64,000 bases of DNA from JBBRGK01 sp036741355 (GTDB taxonomy: Bacteria; Chloroflexota; Dehalococcoidia; CAUJGQ01). The notes beneath the pieces were generated by a model that searched no databases, was not told the DNA's origin, and saw only the letters and a list, made by a program, of their open reading frames with translations. The translations under genes were made by a program, and so were the position numbers. Below are positions 14,840 to 21,969 of the stretch, piece by piece (the stretch's first letter is position 1; each line of letters opens with the position of its first letter). The stretch spans positions 1 through 64,000 of the forward strand of contig DAINSK010000002.1 in NCBI GenBank assembly GCA_036741355.1, in the 5' to 3' direction.

Positions 14840-15110
14840 GGCGGCGGCTTCCTCCGTTGCTGGAAAACGCGGGTGTTCCTTGGCTGGGGCGGCCCGCGTT
14901 TTCGTCGTTTGCGTGGATATCGTTAGGGTCGGGGACGCGCAGCGATTCGAGAAATTCGAGGAGGTCTTTCACGAGAAGTAATCGCCGCGAACCCGCGCGA
15001 ATCGAGCGCAACTCTGATCGCTGGATCTTCTCGTAGAGAAACGTTCTGCCGATCCCCGAGATCACGGCGGCCTCGGCGACAGAAACAGCTAGCTTATCCA
15101 CTGTTCGCAC
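14823..15110 (-). CDS. Helix-turn-helix DNA-binding protein (HTH_17/excisionase-like)
   Basis: 95 residues. Residues about 8-58 show the MerR/excisionase-type fold: V-A-E-A-A-V-I-S-G-I-G-R-T-F-L-Y-E-K-I as helix-turn-helix, then S-I-R-A-G-S-R-R-L-L-L wing, then L-L-E-F-L-E closing helix. The tail is disordered. It is distinct from the excisionase at 5063-5269 and, as the second gene of the replication operon, may regulate it. Start GTG; overlaps both neighbours. Confidence 0.75.
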   Translation of the reverse strand: MRTVDKLAVSVAEAAVISGIGRTFLYEKIQRSELRSIRAGSRRLLLVKDLLEFLESLRVPDPNDIHANDENAGRPSQGTPAFSSNGGSRRREYST

Positions 15111-15291
15111 CGCCTTCGGTGTTGGGCGTGCGTGAGAAGCTGGCCGCGCTCGGCGGCTGATTGCTGGCTTCCGCCTGTAGAGCGCGTTCGAGCATCACCG
15201 CGGCCTGGTCGCTGGGCCGCCGCCGCGCCTGTTGGGCCAGGTCGCTGAGCGTGGCGTACTTATCTGGTGGAAGCGCAAAATTCACACGCAT
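15094..15291 (-). CDS. Ribbon-helix-helix-like small regulator
   Basis: 65 residues. M-R-V-N-F-A-L-P-P gives the N-terminal beta strand, followed by K-Y-A-T-L-S-D-L-A-Q-Q-A and P-S-D-Q-A-A-V-M-L-E-R-A-L as the two helices of a CopG/Arc-type fold. The tail is disordered. As first gene of the long leftward operon it is a good candidate for autoregulation at the promoter in 15292-15350. The ribosome site GGAGGA is rather far (about 11 bases) from the ATG. Confidence 0.6.
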   Translation of the reverse strand: MRVNFALPPDKYATLSDLAQQARRRPSDQAAVMLERALQAEASNQPPSAASFSRTPNTEGGANSG

Positions 15292-15350
15292 TGTCTGTCG
15301 TATCCTCCATCTCTAGTTTTGGAGGCCGGCAATGCGCTGTACAGTCAAAC

Positions 15351-15388
15351 AAAGGGTCCGCTATTCGCCCGTGAATAACAGACCCTTT
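15351..15388. terminator. Bidirectional intrinsic terminator
   Basis: AAAGGGTC (15351-15358) pairs with GACCCTTT (15381-15388). An inner TATTC/GAATA stem extends the hairpin, and T-runs follow on both strands. On the minus strand it would end the transcript of the gene at 15410-16099 and so isolate the promoter of the replication operon. Confidence 0.7.
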
Positions 15389-15409
15389 TTGGAACGAGCG
15401 CGCCGCTGC

Positions 15410-16099
15410 TTAGCGGTAGGAACGGGGCCATTCGGCGCCGGTCAACGCGTAGATCTTGTCAAGTAGTTTCTTGAAGCCCCCAACGGTTTCGTAGTCAAAC
15501 ACAACGGCCAGCTCTTCTTGGCGGGCGTCGAGACCGAGCTTTCTGTACTCCTCCCGCACGCTCTCTTCCCATCTTTGTGCATTGTCCGGGGTCACTTTAT
15601 GCGGCCGCCCGCGCGGGCGCGCGACGCGTTCGGGCGGCTCGGGGTCTGTTGCTGCTACGTCTCCCGCGTCACGATGCGCCGGCTCGGTTGCCGTCGCGAT
15701 GACCGTCCGCTGCCGCTGCCGGTCCAGCACGCACGCGATACACCACTGCTCAACGCCGAGCGTCGTGCTGCGATTCGTTGGCTGGTTGCCCTCAATGCCG
15801 CACTTCGGATTGAGGCAGTGGCGGCCCTTGTTTTGGTTCTGGATGATGTCCCAGCAGCTCGGCTTTATTTCGAAGATGTCAAGTTCGGCCTTCCGGTTGG
15901 CGGCCGCGATCGCGGTGCTCCAGTGAAGGCCTGCACAGTGCAAACACGCGCCAAGGTCGAGCACGCACTCGCGCGGGTAAAACTCGTTGCACATGACGCA
16001 GCGGGTATCGTAACCGTGCTCGGGTCGTGGTGAGAGGCTGCCAATGACGTACAGGCGCGGCGGGGGATGTGCGAGATCGGGCTCTGGTAAACTGGTCAT
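15410..16099 (-). CDS. Zinc-finger protein with AT-hook-like motif, element edge gene
   Basis: 229 residues. The N-terminal half holds several CxxC pairs (C-V-M-C, C-L-H-C, C-L-N-P-K-C, C-I-A-C) that would form at least two zinc ribbons of the HNH or recruitment-finger type, although no HNH catalytic set is obvious. An A-R-P-R-G-R-P-H-K stretch resembles an AT-hook. The C-terminal 60 residues are helical. It stands alone between the terminator at 15351-15388 and the right att, a position where satellites and prophages often carry cargo such as regulators or defence genes. Function unknown. Confidence 0.6.
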   Translation of the reverse strand: MTSLPEPDLAHPPPRLYVIGSLSPRPEHGYDTRCVMCNEFYPRECVLDLGACLHCAGLHWSTAIAAANRKAELDIFEIKPSCWDIIQNQNKGRHCLNPKCGIEGNQPTNRSTTLGVEQWCIACVLDRQRQRTVIATATEPAHRDAGDVAATDPEPPERVARPRGRPHKVTPDNAQRWEESVREEYRKLGLDARQEELAVVFDYETVGGFKKLLDKIYALTGAEWPRSYR

Positions 16100-16190
16100 A
16101 CGTTCGGCCCTCCGTTGGCCGGCGTCATCCGCCCGGGCGTTTTCGGCGCCGCGGGCGGTTTCTCTTATTCTATCGCGTTACGGGTTTCGT

Positions 16191-16214
16191 AATTTGACAC
16201 CACTTCTGACACCA
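16191..16214. repeat. Arm-type integrase site, right
   Basis: Exact 24-base copy of 3915-3938 in the same orientation, with TGACACC at 16195-16201 and 16207-16213. It lies 94 bases inside the right att repeat. The matched pair at both ends supports integrase arm binding. Confidence 0.7.
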
Positions 16215-16216
16215 AT

Positions 16217-16299
16217 GCGGACGGATAGCAGCGGACGGCGGCGGACAGTATCGGGGAATCTAGGCCTGGAAGCGGCCGGGTGCGGACGTGTGCGGACGG
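16217..16299. repeat. Five GCGGAC(G/A) repeats next to the right att
   Basis: GCGGACGG at 16217-16224, 16231-16238 and 16292-16299, GCGGACA at 16241-16247 and GCGGACG at 16282-16288, all in the same orientation, fill the interval between the right arm site and the core. No such cluster is seen at the left end. They may bind the excisionase or another directionality factor. Confidence 0.5.
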
Positions 16300-16308
16300 T
16301 CATTGACG

Positions 16309-16373
16309 AAGGAACCCTTTCACCACCCGGCAGGCGCTTCAACGCTCGTGGCTGTAGACTTCGACGTTCATGG
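16309..16373. repeat. att site, right copy (65-bp direct repeat)
   Basis: Second copy of the repeat. It retains the glutaredoxin start and TGA but runs into element DNA after 21 codons, so it encodes only a truncated, non-functional leader on the minus strand. Sequence from 16374 rightward is therefore the native upstream region of the glutaredoxin gene. Confidence 0.9.
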
Positions 16374-16502
16374 ACTCTTCAGTATCCTGCCAAACAGTAT
16401 CTTGGCACGGATCAAACGGAAACAGGTTTCAGGCCCTTGCCAGTTCAACAATTAACCCTTCCGGCCATTGAGACGCAGTAACTGCGGTGTCAAGATAGTT
16501 GC

Positions 16503-16570
16503 ATCGACCTTCGGCGGGGTGGGTCGATACAGGAAGCCCGGGCGGCATTCGTGCCCCCGGGCGTTTTGTT
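16503..16570 (+). terminator. Tandem hairpins ending in an intrinsic terminator, upstream of the molybdoenzyme gene
   Basis: First hairpin: ATCGACC (16503-16509) with GGTCGAT (16522-16528). Second: GCCCGGG (16536-16542) with CCCGGGC (16556-16562), extended by GGCA/TGCC around a TTCG loop and followed by GTTTTGTT. The second is a good plus-strand terminator, 90 bases before the gene at 16661. It either stops antisense transcription from the left or acts as an attenuator in that gene's leader. No known riboswitch signature was recognised. Confidence 0.55.
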
Positions 16571-16660
16571 GTCCCTGGGCCTCTGCGCCGCTAACGGCCA
16601 ACGCGTTAAGATGAGGCGAAAGCAGGTTTACCCCGGGACGGGAAGATGGAGGCAGGCAGG

Positions 16661-18982
16661 ATGACGACAACCGCTGATCGCGAGACGCAGACCCCGAGGT
16701 CATTCAAAGTCTTGGGCACGCGTCCTATACGCCACGACGGCGTCGACAAGGTGACGGGCAGGGCTAAGTACGGCGCGGACATCGACCTGCCGGGACTTCT
16801 GCACGGCAAGATCCTGCGCAGCCCTTACGCGCACGCCAGAATCCGCGGCATCGATACGAGCAAGGCGTCCTCGCTTCCCGGCGTAAAGGCGGTGGTGACC
16901 GCCGCGGAGCTATCGATCCTGGAGGAGCGGGCGATCGACTTCGGCGAGACGATGGGCAACGTGCGCATCATCGCGGAGAACGCCCTGGCTCACGATAAGG
17001 TGCTTTACAAAGGCCATGCGATCGCCGGAGTTGCCGCAACGAGCCCGAGTATCGCCGAGCAGGCGCTCGAACTCATCGAGATCGACTACGAGGTTCTGCC
17101 CGTCGTGTTGACGTTATTTGACGCGATGAAGGAGGACGCGCCGTTGCTGCACGAGGAGATGACGACGCGGTCTCTGGCCGAGCGCTTCGGCCGCGGCACC
17201 GACACCGGCGTCAAAAGCAACATCGCCAGCCACATCCAGTTCAAGCATGGCGACGTGGATGAAGGGTTCGCGAGCGCCGACGTAATCGTCGAGCGCGAGT
17301 TCCGCACGAGCACCGTCCATCAGGGATATATCGAGCCCCACACCGCAACCGCGTCCTGGTCCGCGGACGGCAGGTTGACCATCTGGTCGAGTTCGCAAGG
17401 GCATTTCGGCATCCGGGGCCAGACCGCGGCTATCCTCGGGGTATCCGAATCGTCGGTGAAGGTCGTGCCGATGGAGATCGGCGGCGGTTTCGGCGGCAAG
17501 ACGGTGACCTATCTGGAACCGGTGGCGGCGCTTCTGTCGAGGCAGTCCGGCAGGCCGGTCAAGCTTTCGATGTCCAGAAAGGAAGTATTTGAGGCCAGCG
17601 GCCCTACCTCCGCGACGTTCATCCGCGCCAAGATCGGCGCAGACAAGCGCGGCCAGATTACCGCCGCGCAGGTGTACATGGCCTACGAGGCGGGCGCCTT
17701 TCCGGGGTCGCCGGTCGGCGCCGGGGCGAACACGGGGTTAGCGCCTTACCGAATAGAGAATGTGCTGGTTGACGGCTATGACGTCGTTTGTAACAAGCCA
17801 AAAGTCGCGGCGTACAGAGCGCCAGGCTCGCCCCAGGCGAGCTTTGCGGTCGAGAGCGTGATCGACGAGCTTGCTGAAAAGCTCGGCATGGACCCGCTGG
17901 ACTTCCGCCTCTACAACGCACCGCGCGAAGGCGATCGGATGCCCAGCGGCATGCCCTACCCGGTCATCGGCTGCGTCGAAGTGGAAGAGGCGATGAAATC
18001 CCACGCTCATTACACTTCTCCGCTCACGGGGCCGAATTGTGGGCGCGGCGTGGCGATGGGGTTCTGGGGCAACGGCGGCAATCAGTCCTCGGCGACGATC
18101 AACGTCAACGCGGACGGCACGATAAGCCTGATCACGGGATCCGTCGACATCGGGGGTACGCGCGCGGCTCTGGCGATGCAGGCGGCCGAAGTGCTTGGTC
18201 TCGGGGCCGAAGATGTCATTCCAACCGTGGGTGACACGGACTCGGTGGGATGGACGGGCGTCACCGGCGGCAGCCGGACGACGTTTTCCACGGGTATCGC
18301 AGCGATCACCGCTGCCGAGAACATCAAGAAGCAGATGATCGCGCGGGCGGCGCTAATGTGGGAAGGCGCTCCGGAGGACGTCGAATTCCAGGACGGCGTA
18401 TTCACGTCGGTGAAGAACGGCGATCTGCGCATGACGTTCAAGGAAGTCGCGGCCAGGCTGTTGCGGACCGGCGGACCGGTGACCGCATCGGCGACATCCA
18501 ACCCGCGACGGGTAGGCCCAGCGTTCGCGGGGCACATTGTCGACGTTGAAGTCGACCCGGACACCGGCAAGGTAACCATTCTGCGCTACACCGCGGTTCA
18601 GGATGTCGGCAAAGCCGTCCACCCCAGCTACGTTGAAGGGCAGATGCAGGGCGGCACCGCTCAGGGTGTCGGCTGGGCGCTGAACGAAGAGTATTTCTTC
18701 GGCGAAGACGGCACGATGCTGAACGCCAGCTTCCTCGACTATCGCATGCCCACAGCGCTGGACCTGCCGATGATCGACACGGTGATGGTCGAAGTCCCGA
18801 GCTCATCGCACCCGTTCGGCGTGCGCGGCGTGGGCGAGGTTTCAATCGTGCCGCCGATGGCCGCCATCGCCAACGCCATTTACCGCGCTGTCGGCGTCCG
18901 GCTCAGGAAGTTGCCGATGTCCCCCGGGGCTGTCCTGGATGCTCTCGAAGAGAATGTGACCGACGTCGCGGCTGCCGATTAA
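16661..18982 (+). CDS. Xanthine dehydrogenase family protein, molybdopterin-binding subunit
   Basis: About 773 residues, the large subunit of a molybdenum hydroxylase that would oxidise an aldehyde, purine or aromatic CoA substrate. Visible landmarks: an N-terminal R-x-D-G-x-D-K-V-T-G-x-A-x-Y region, GGGFGGK (Moco contact), A-Y-R-A-P-G-S-P in place of the CO-dehydrogenase A-Y-R-C-S-F-R or A-Y-R-G-A-G-R motifs, and the C-terminal catalytic Glu in G-V-R-G-V-G-E. It is therefore not a form I CO dehydrogenase. The ATG at 16661 follows GGAGGCAGGCAGG; an upstream ATG at 16646 is possible. No FeS or FAD subunit genes are adjacent, so partners must be encoded elsewhere or are absent. Confidence 0.88.
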   Translation: MTTTADRETQTPRSFKVLGTRPIRHDGVDKVTGRAKYGADIDLPGLLHGKILRSPYAHARIRGIDTSKASSLPGVKAVVTAAELSILEERAIDFGETMGNVRIIAENALAHDKVLYKGHAIAGVAATSPSIAEQALELIEIDYEVLPVVLTLFDAMKEDAPLLHEEMTTRSLAERFGRGTDTGVKSNIASHIQFKHGDVDEGFASADVIVEREFRTSTVHQGYIEPHTATASWSADGRLTIWSSSQGHFGIRGQTAAILGVSESSVKVVPMEIGGGFGGKTVTYLEPVAALLSRQSGRPVKLSMSRKEVFEASGPTSATFIRAKIGADKRGQITAAQVYMAYEAGAFPGSPVGAGANTGLAPYRIENVLVDGYDVVCNKPKVAAYRAPGSPQASFAVESVIDELAEKLGMDPLDFRLYNAPREGDRMPSGMPYPVIGCVEVEEAMKSHAHYTSPLTGPNCGRGVAMGFWGNGGNQSSATINVNADGTISLITGSVDIGGTRAALAMQAAEVLGLGAEDVIPTVGDTDSVGWTGVTGGSRTTFSTGIAAITAAENIKKQMIARAALMWEGAPEDVEFQDGVFTSVKNGDLRMTFKEVAARLLRTGGPVTASATSNPRRVGPAFAGHIVDVEVDPDTGKVTILRYTAVQDVGKAVHPSYVEGQMQGGTAQGVGWALNEEYFFGEDGTMLNASFLDYRMPTALDLPMIDTVMVEVPSSSHPFGVRGVGEVSIVPPMAAIANAIYRAVGVRLRKLPMSPGAVLDALEENVTDVAAAD

Positions 18983-19091
18983 ACGGCTCTGCTTCTGATA
19001 TCGCCGGCGTCCTATGACACGTAGGGCTTATTTCGCGATCGTGCGCGTCACGATAAATTCGCTGGGTCGTGGTTGTTAATGAGGGGATTCA

Positions 19092-19118
19092 GGACCGGAG
19101 GCGGTCGGCCTCCGGTCC
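19092..19118 (+). terminator. Intrinsic terminator after the molybdoenzyme gene
   Basis: Perfect 11-bp stem (GGACCGGAGGC with GCCTCCGGTCC) with a five-base loop, followed by CTTGT. It lies between 18982 and the multicopper oxidase start at 19148. The tail is only modestly T-rich. Confidence 0.5.
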
Positions 19119-19147
19119 CTTGTATGCGAGCGAGGATGGGTAGATCC

Positions 19148-20584
19148 ATGCAAAGGCGAATTCTGTTTTTAGCGGTGCTGTTAGTCGTTGGAGTTGCCGC
19201 GATCGTCGACGGCGCCGTACACGGGCAACCGGGAAAGACAGCTAGCGCTGCGCGGCGCCAGGGCCAGGTTCGCGAATTCACACTAGTGGCTGAGCCCGTA
19301 AAATGGGAGATCCAACCGGGACTGGTGGTGGACGGCTGGGGATACAACGGCCAGATTCCGGGTCCCACGCTCCGTGTCACCGAGGGCGATCTGGTTCGGG
19401 TGCACTTGATCAATCATTTGCCCGCGGCAACCACGATCCATTGGCACGGTATTGACGTGCCGACGGGTATGGACGGCGTCCCCGGCCTTTCACAGGACGC
19501 TGTGGACCCCGGCGACGACTTCTGGTACCAGTTTTATGCCACGAACCCCGGTACGCGCTGGTATCACAGCCATACTGATACCGACGCTCAACTACAGCTT
19601 GGACTCTACGGTGCCTTCATCATCGACCCGGCGGCGGGAGAGAGAGTGCACTACGACCGCGAGTTCACCTACATCCTTGGTGAGAGGGCGCTCGACTTCA
19701 CCCCGGCAGTTGCCATGGGCGACGCCGATATTCTGCATCGCGACGCGGGCAACGGCCGTGGCGGGCTGTTACAGTACGACCTTTTCATGATGAACGGCAG
19801 GGCCGGGAGCGCTATTGACCCGATGGACATTGCGCCGGGTCAGCGGATTCGCATCCGGCTCATTAACGCCGGCAACCTGGTGCATGCGATGCACCTGCAC
19901 GGTCAGTCGTTCAAGGTCATCGCGGTCGACGGCAACGCCGTGCCGCCGGCAGTTCAACTCGTGCAGGATACGGTAACGATCGCCCCTGGAGAACGCTTCG
20001 ACTTGGACGTCAGCGGCACCAACCCGGGTGTGTGGCTTTTCCACTGTCACATCAACAACCACGCCGCCAACGGCATGAGCACGGTGCTCCAGTACGACGG
20101 CTACCAGCCGTTCGATGCCGACGCCATTCACGCCGCTCACGGCTCGTCGGCGCCGCTCCCCACCGGCGCCTCTAACAGCGAGGGCACCCAGGCGCGTTCT
20201 CCGATCGATACGACGGCTCCTGCGACCCCAACGCCGGCGGCTCCGTCCAGCGCTCAACCGCCGTCCGCGACGACCACGGCAACGGGAGCCACGGCTCCGG
20301 CTGCAAACACGAGCCCGGCTGCCGGCGGGTCCCAGATCGTGATGGTGGACAATCACTTTGCTCCGGCCAAGATCAACGTGACCGCCGGGACAACGGTCAC
20401 GTGGATGAACAACGGCACCAACCTGCACACGACCACCAGCCTGGACGGTTTGTGGGACTCGGGCACGACGCAACACGGACAAACGTTCAGCTTCACGTTC
20501 GATAAACCCGGAACCTACCGCTTCTATTGCCGGCAGCACGTGCTGCAAGGGATGTCCGGGACTATCACCGTAACCGGACCATAA
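19148..20584 (+). CDS. Multicopper oxidase with C-terminal cupredoxin domain
   Basis: About 478-residue exported copper oxidase. Start chosen at 19148 (M-Q-R-R-I-L-F-L-A-V...) because a signal peptide begins there; upstream in-frame codons have no such character. Copper ligands of the two-domain/laccase type are visible: H-W-H-G-I-D, W-Y-H-S-H-T, H-L-H-G-Q and the T1 loop F-H-C-H-I-N-N-H-A-A-N-G-M. A Thr/Pro/Ala linker (about 345-395) leads to a complete plastocyanin-like domain with His...C-R-Q-H-V-L-Q-G-M. The fused blue-copper domain would pass electrons to the oxidase trinuclear centre. The adjacent two-domain cupredoxin suggests a copper electron-transfer pair. Substrate unknown (nitrite, metal or phenol are options). 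Confidence 0.9.
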   Translation: MQRRILFLAVLLVVGVAAIVDGAVHGQPGKTASAARRQGQVREFTLVAEPVKWEIQPGLVVDGWGYNGQIPGPTLRVTEGDLVRVHLINHLPAATTIHWHGIDVPTGMDGVPGLSQDAVDPGDDFWYQFYATNPGTRWYHSHTDTDAQLQLGLYGAFIIDPAAGERVHYDREFTYILGERALDFTPAVAMGDADILHRDAGNGRGGLLQYDLFMMNGRAGSAIDPMDIAPGQRIRIRLINAGNLVHAMHLHGQSFKVIAVDGNAVPPAVQLVQDTVTIAPGERFDLDVSGTNPGVWLFHCHINNHAANGMSTVLQYDGYQPFDADAIHAAHGSSAPLPTGASNSEGTQARSPIDTTAPATPTPAAPSSAQPPSATTTATGATAPAANTSPAAGGSQIVMVDNHFAPAKINVTAGTTVTWMNNGTNLHTTTSLDGLWDSGTTQHGQTFSFTFDKPGTYRFYCRQHVLQGMSGTITVTGP

Positions 20585-20689
20585 CAAAAGGTTGAGAGAA
20601 CTGATCGATGTGTGTGCCGGTCGTTGCACGTTGCTGTCGTGCTGTATTAGACTCGGCTTCGATACAAAAAATAGGGAGGAACAAAGCTG

Positions 20690-21754
20690 ATGCGGCCTCA
20701 ACGCATACTGGTACTCGTTGCAGCGATACTCGCACTCGTCTCGTTGGGAGGACACTTCGGCACGCGGGTGGCCCGCGCGGCGCAGACGTGGAACGTTCAG
20801 GTGGGGGGTGACGGCGACCAGATTCCAGGCGGGGGCAGTTTTACCGCGATCGGGTTTTTCCCCGCCGCGATCTCGGTCAACGCGGGCGACACCGTGAGCT
20901 GGACCTTTCCGGCCGCCGAGGTTCACGGCGTCGCATTTGAAGCCGGCCAGGTACCGCCGTTTGCGTTCCAGGACAACCCCGGTCCTAACCCGGGAGAAGC
21001 CGACATTTCTGCGTCGTTCCTGCCGCAGAACTTGAACCAGATCAATGGGGTGTTCAAGCCCAACATTCCGTTTGCTTCCGGCGTACCGATCGATCCGCCC
21101 GACCAGCGGCAGCCGTTTACGCTGACGTTTACCACGCCGGGCGTATACAACTATGACTGCCAAATTCACGGGCCGTCGATGCAGGGCTGGATCCTCGTGC
21201 AACCAACGACTTCGCCGCTTGGCGAGACGCCTGCCCAGGAGAGCGCACGCGGCCAGGGTGAAATCGGAGCCGCATTGGGCGGTGCCAACGCCGCTATCTC
21301 CGGACCGCCGGATGAAGTGCAATCACTTGCGTTACCGGGTGGCACGACGGTATTCCCAGTCGTGGTTGGCGCAGAACTAAACGCCGGTGTTGCCGCACTG
21401 GCGTTTCACCCGTCGAGCCTTACGGTTCATCGGGGAGATACGGTTGTATTTACGGCCACCGATCCACAGGAGATTCACACCGTTACGTTCCTCTCCGGCG
21501 CACCGGAGCCGCCCTTCGTCGATATCCGGCCGCAGCCCGCCGGTCCGCCATTGATCATCTTCCCCGCCACCGTCGTTCTTCCCTCAGGCGGCAATACGTA
21601 CAAGGGCACCGGCTTCCTGAGCACGGGTATAATGTTCCCCAGTAGCAGCTTCTCGATCACGTTTGATGCGCCGGCGGGCACCTATGAGTATCAGTGCCTG
21701 ATCCACGGCGACGCGCCCCTGAACATGAAGGGCACGATCACGGTCGTTCCGTAG
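20690..21754 (+). CDS. Secreted two-domain cupredoxin (plastocyanin-like)
   Basis: 354 residues with an N-terminal signal peptide (about 1-31, V-A-R-A cleavage region). Domain 1 (about 45-170) has ligand His in E-V-H-G-V and the C-terminal loop D-C-Q-I-H-G-P-S-M. Domain 2 (about 215-354) has E-I-H-T-V and Q-C-L-I-H-G...N-M. Each thus carries the His/Cys/His/Met set of a type 1 copper site. It probably shuttles electrons outside the membrane, perhaps to the multicopper oxidase 105 bases upstream. The ribosome site AGGGAGGA precedes the ATG. A stem-loop follows at 21791-21816. Confidence 0.85.
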   Translation: MRPQRILVLVAAILALVSLGGHFGTRVARAAQTWNVQVGGDGDQIPGGGSFTAIGFFPAAISVNAGDTVSWTFPAAEVHGVAFEAGQVPPFAFQDNPGPNPGEADISASFLPQNLNQINGVFKPNIPFASGVPIDPPDQRQPFTLTFTTPGVYNYDCQIHGPSMQGWILVQPTTSPLGETPAQESARGQGEIGAALGGANAAISGPPDEVQSLALPGGTTVFPVVVGAELNAGVAALAFHPSSLTVHRGDTVVFTATDPQEIHTVTFLSGAPEPPFVDIRPQPAGPPLIIFPATVVLPSGGNTYKGTGFLSTGIMFPSSSFSITFDAPAGTYEYQCLIHGDAPLNMKGTITVVP

Positions 21755-21790
21755 CGCGGCCGGTGACCACACACCGCAAAAGATCAGACG

Positions 21791-21816
21791 AGGCCGGGGA
21801 CGTGAATCCCCGGCCT
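21791..21816 (+). terminator. Stem-loop terminator after the cupredoxin gene
   Basis: Perfect 10-bp stem (AGGCCGGGGA with TCCCCGGCCT) around a six-base loop, 36 bases after the stop codon, followed by TTGTC. A weak T tail makes it a probable rather than certain terminator. Confidence 0.5.
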
Positions 21817-21834
21817 TGTCGCGTCGCCGCCGAC

Positions 21835-21967
21835 CCCACCCCCAACCCCTCCCCGAAACAGGGAGGGGAGCTAAACTGCGGGCCGAATTGCCTGAAACCG
21901 TCCGAACCGAGCGCACATGGATCGCCCCTTTCCCTGTATCGGGGAAAGGGGACGAGGGATAGGGGTG
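21835..21967. repeat. Dispersed double-hairpin repeat, copy A
   Basis: Two C/G-rich hairpins, CCCCTCCC/GGGAGGGG (21846-21868) and CCCCTTTCCC/GGGGAAAGGGG (21925-21951), are separated by about 55 non-conserved bases and end in AGGGATAGGGGT. The same layout recurs at 23150-23396 and 63503-63687, with a half unit at 29347-29381. Non-coding, REP/MITE-like family. Confidence 0.75.
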
Positions 21968-21969
21968 TA

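Larger units (their letters stand above)
3805..16373. mobile_element. Integrated phage-like element, probable phage satellite (12.5 kb)
   Basis: Bounded by identical 65-bp direct repeats at 3805-3869 and 16309-16373. Contents are a tyrosine integrase and excisionase at the left end, a divergent short rightward operon (5424-6881), and a leftward operon (15291 to 7015) with almost every gene overlapping the next. The leftward operon encodes DNA-binding proteins, a PrimPol-D5 replicase, small and large terminase, and a coiled-coil protein. No portal, protease, capsid, tail tube or lysis gene is visible. Size and content resemble P4-like or PICI-like satellites, although a portal/capsid-deleted prophage is the alternative. 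The element is inserted in the 5' end of the selenoprotein glutaredoxin gene, not in a tRNA. Confidence 0.85.

Noticed and set aside
16309..16373. Second glutaredoxin gene at the right att
   Set aside because: Only the first 21 codons are duplicated; the frame then enters element DNA and stops within three codons, so it is an att remnant.
19769..21322. 517-codon minus-strand open frame over the copper proteins
   Set aside because: Arg-rich shadow frame crossing two well-supported plus-strand genes and their intergenic gap.
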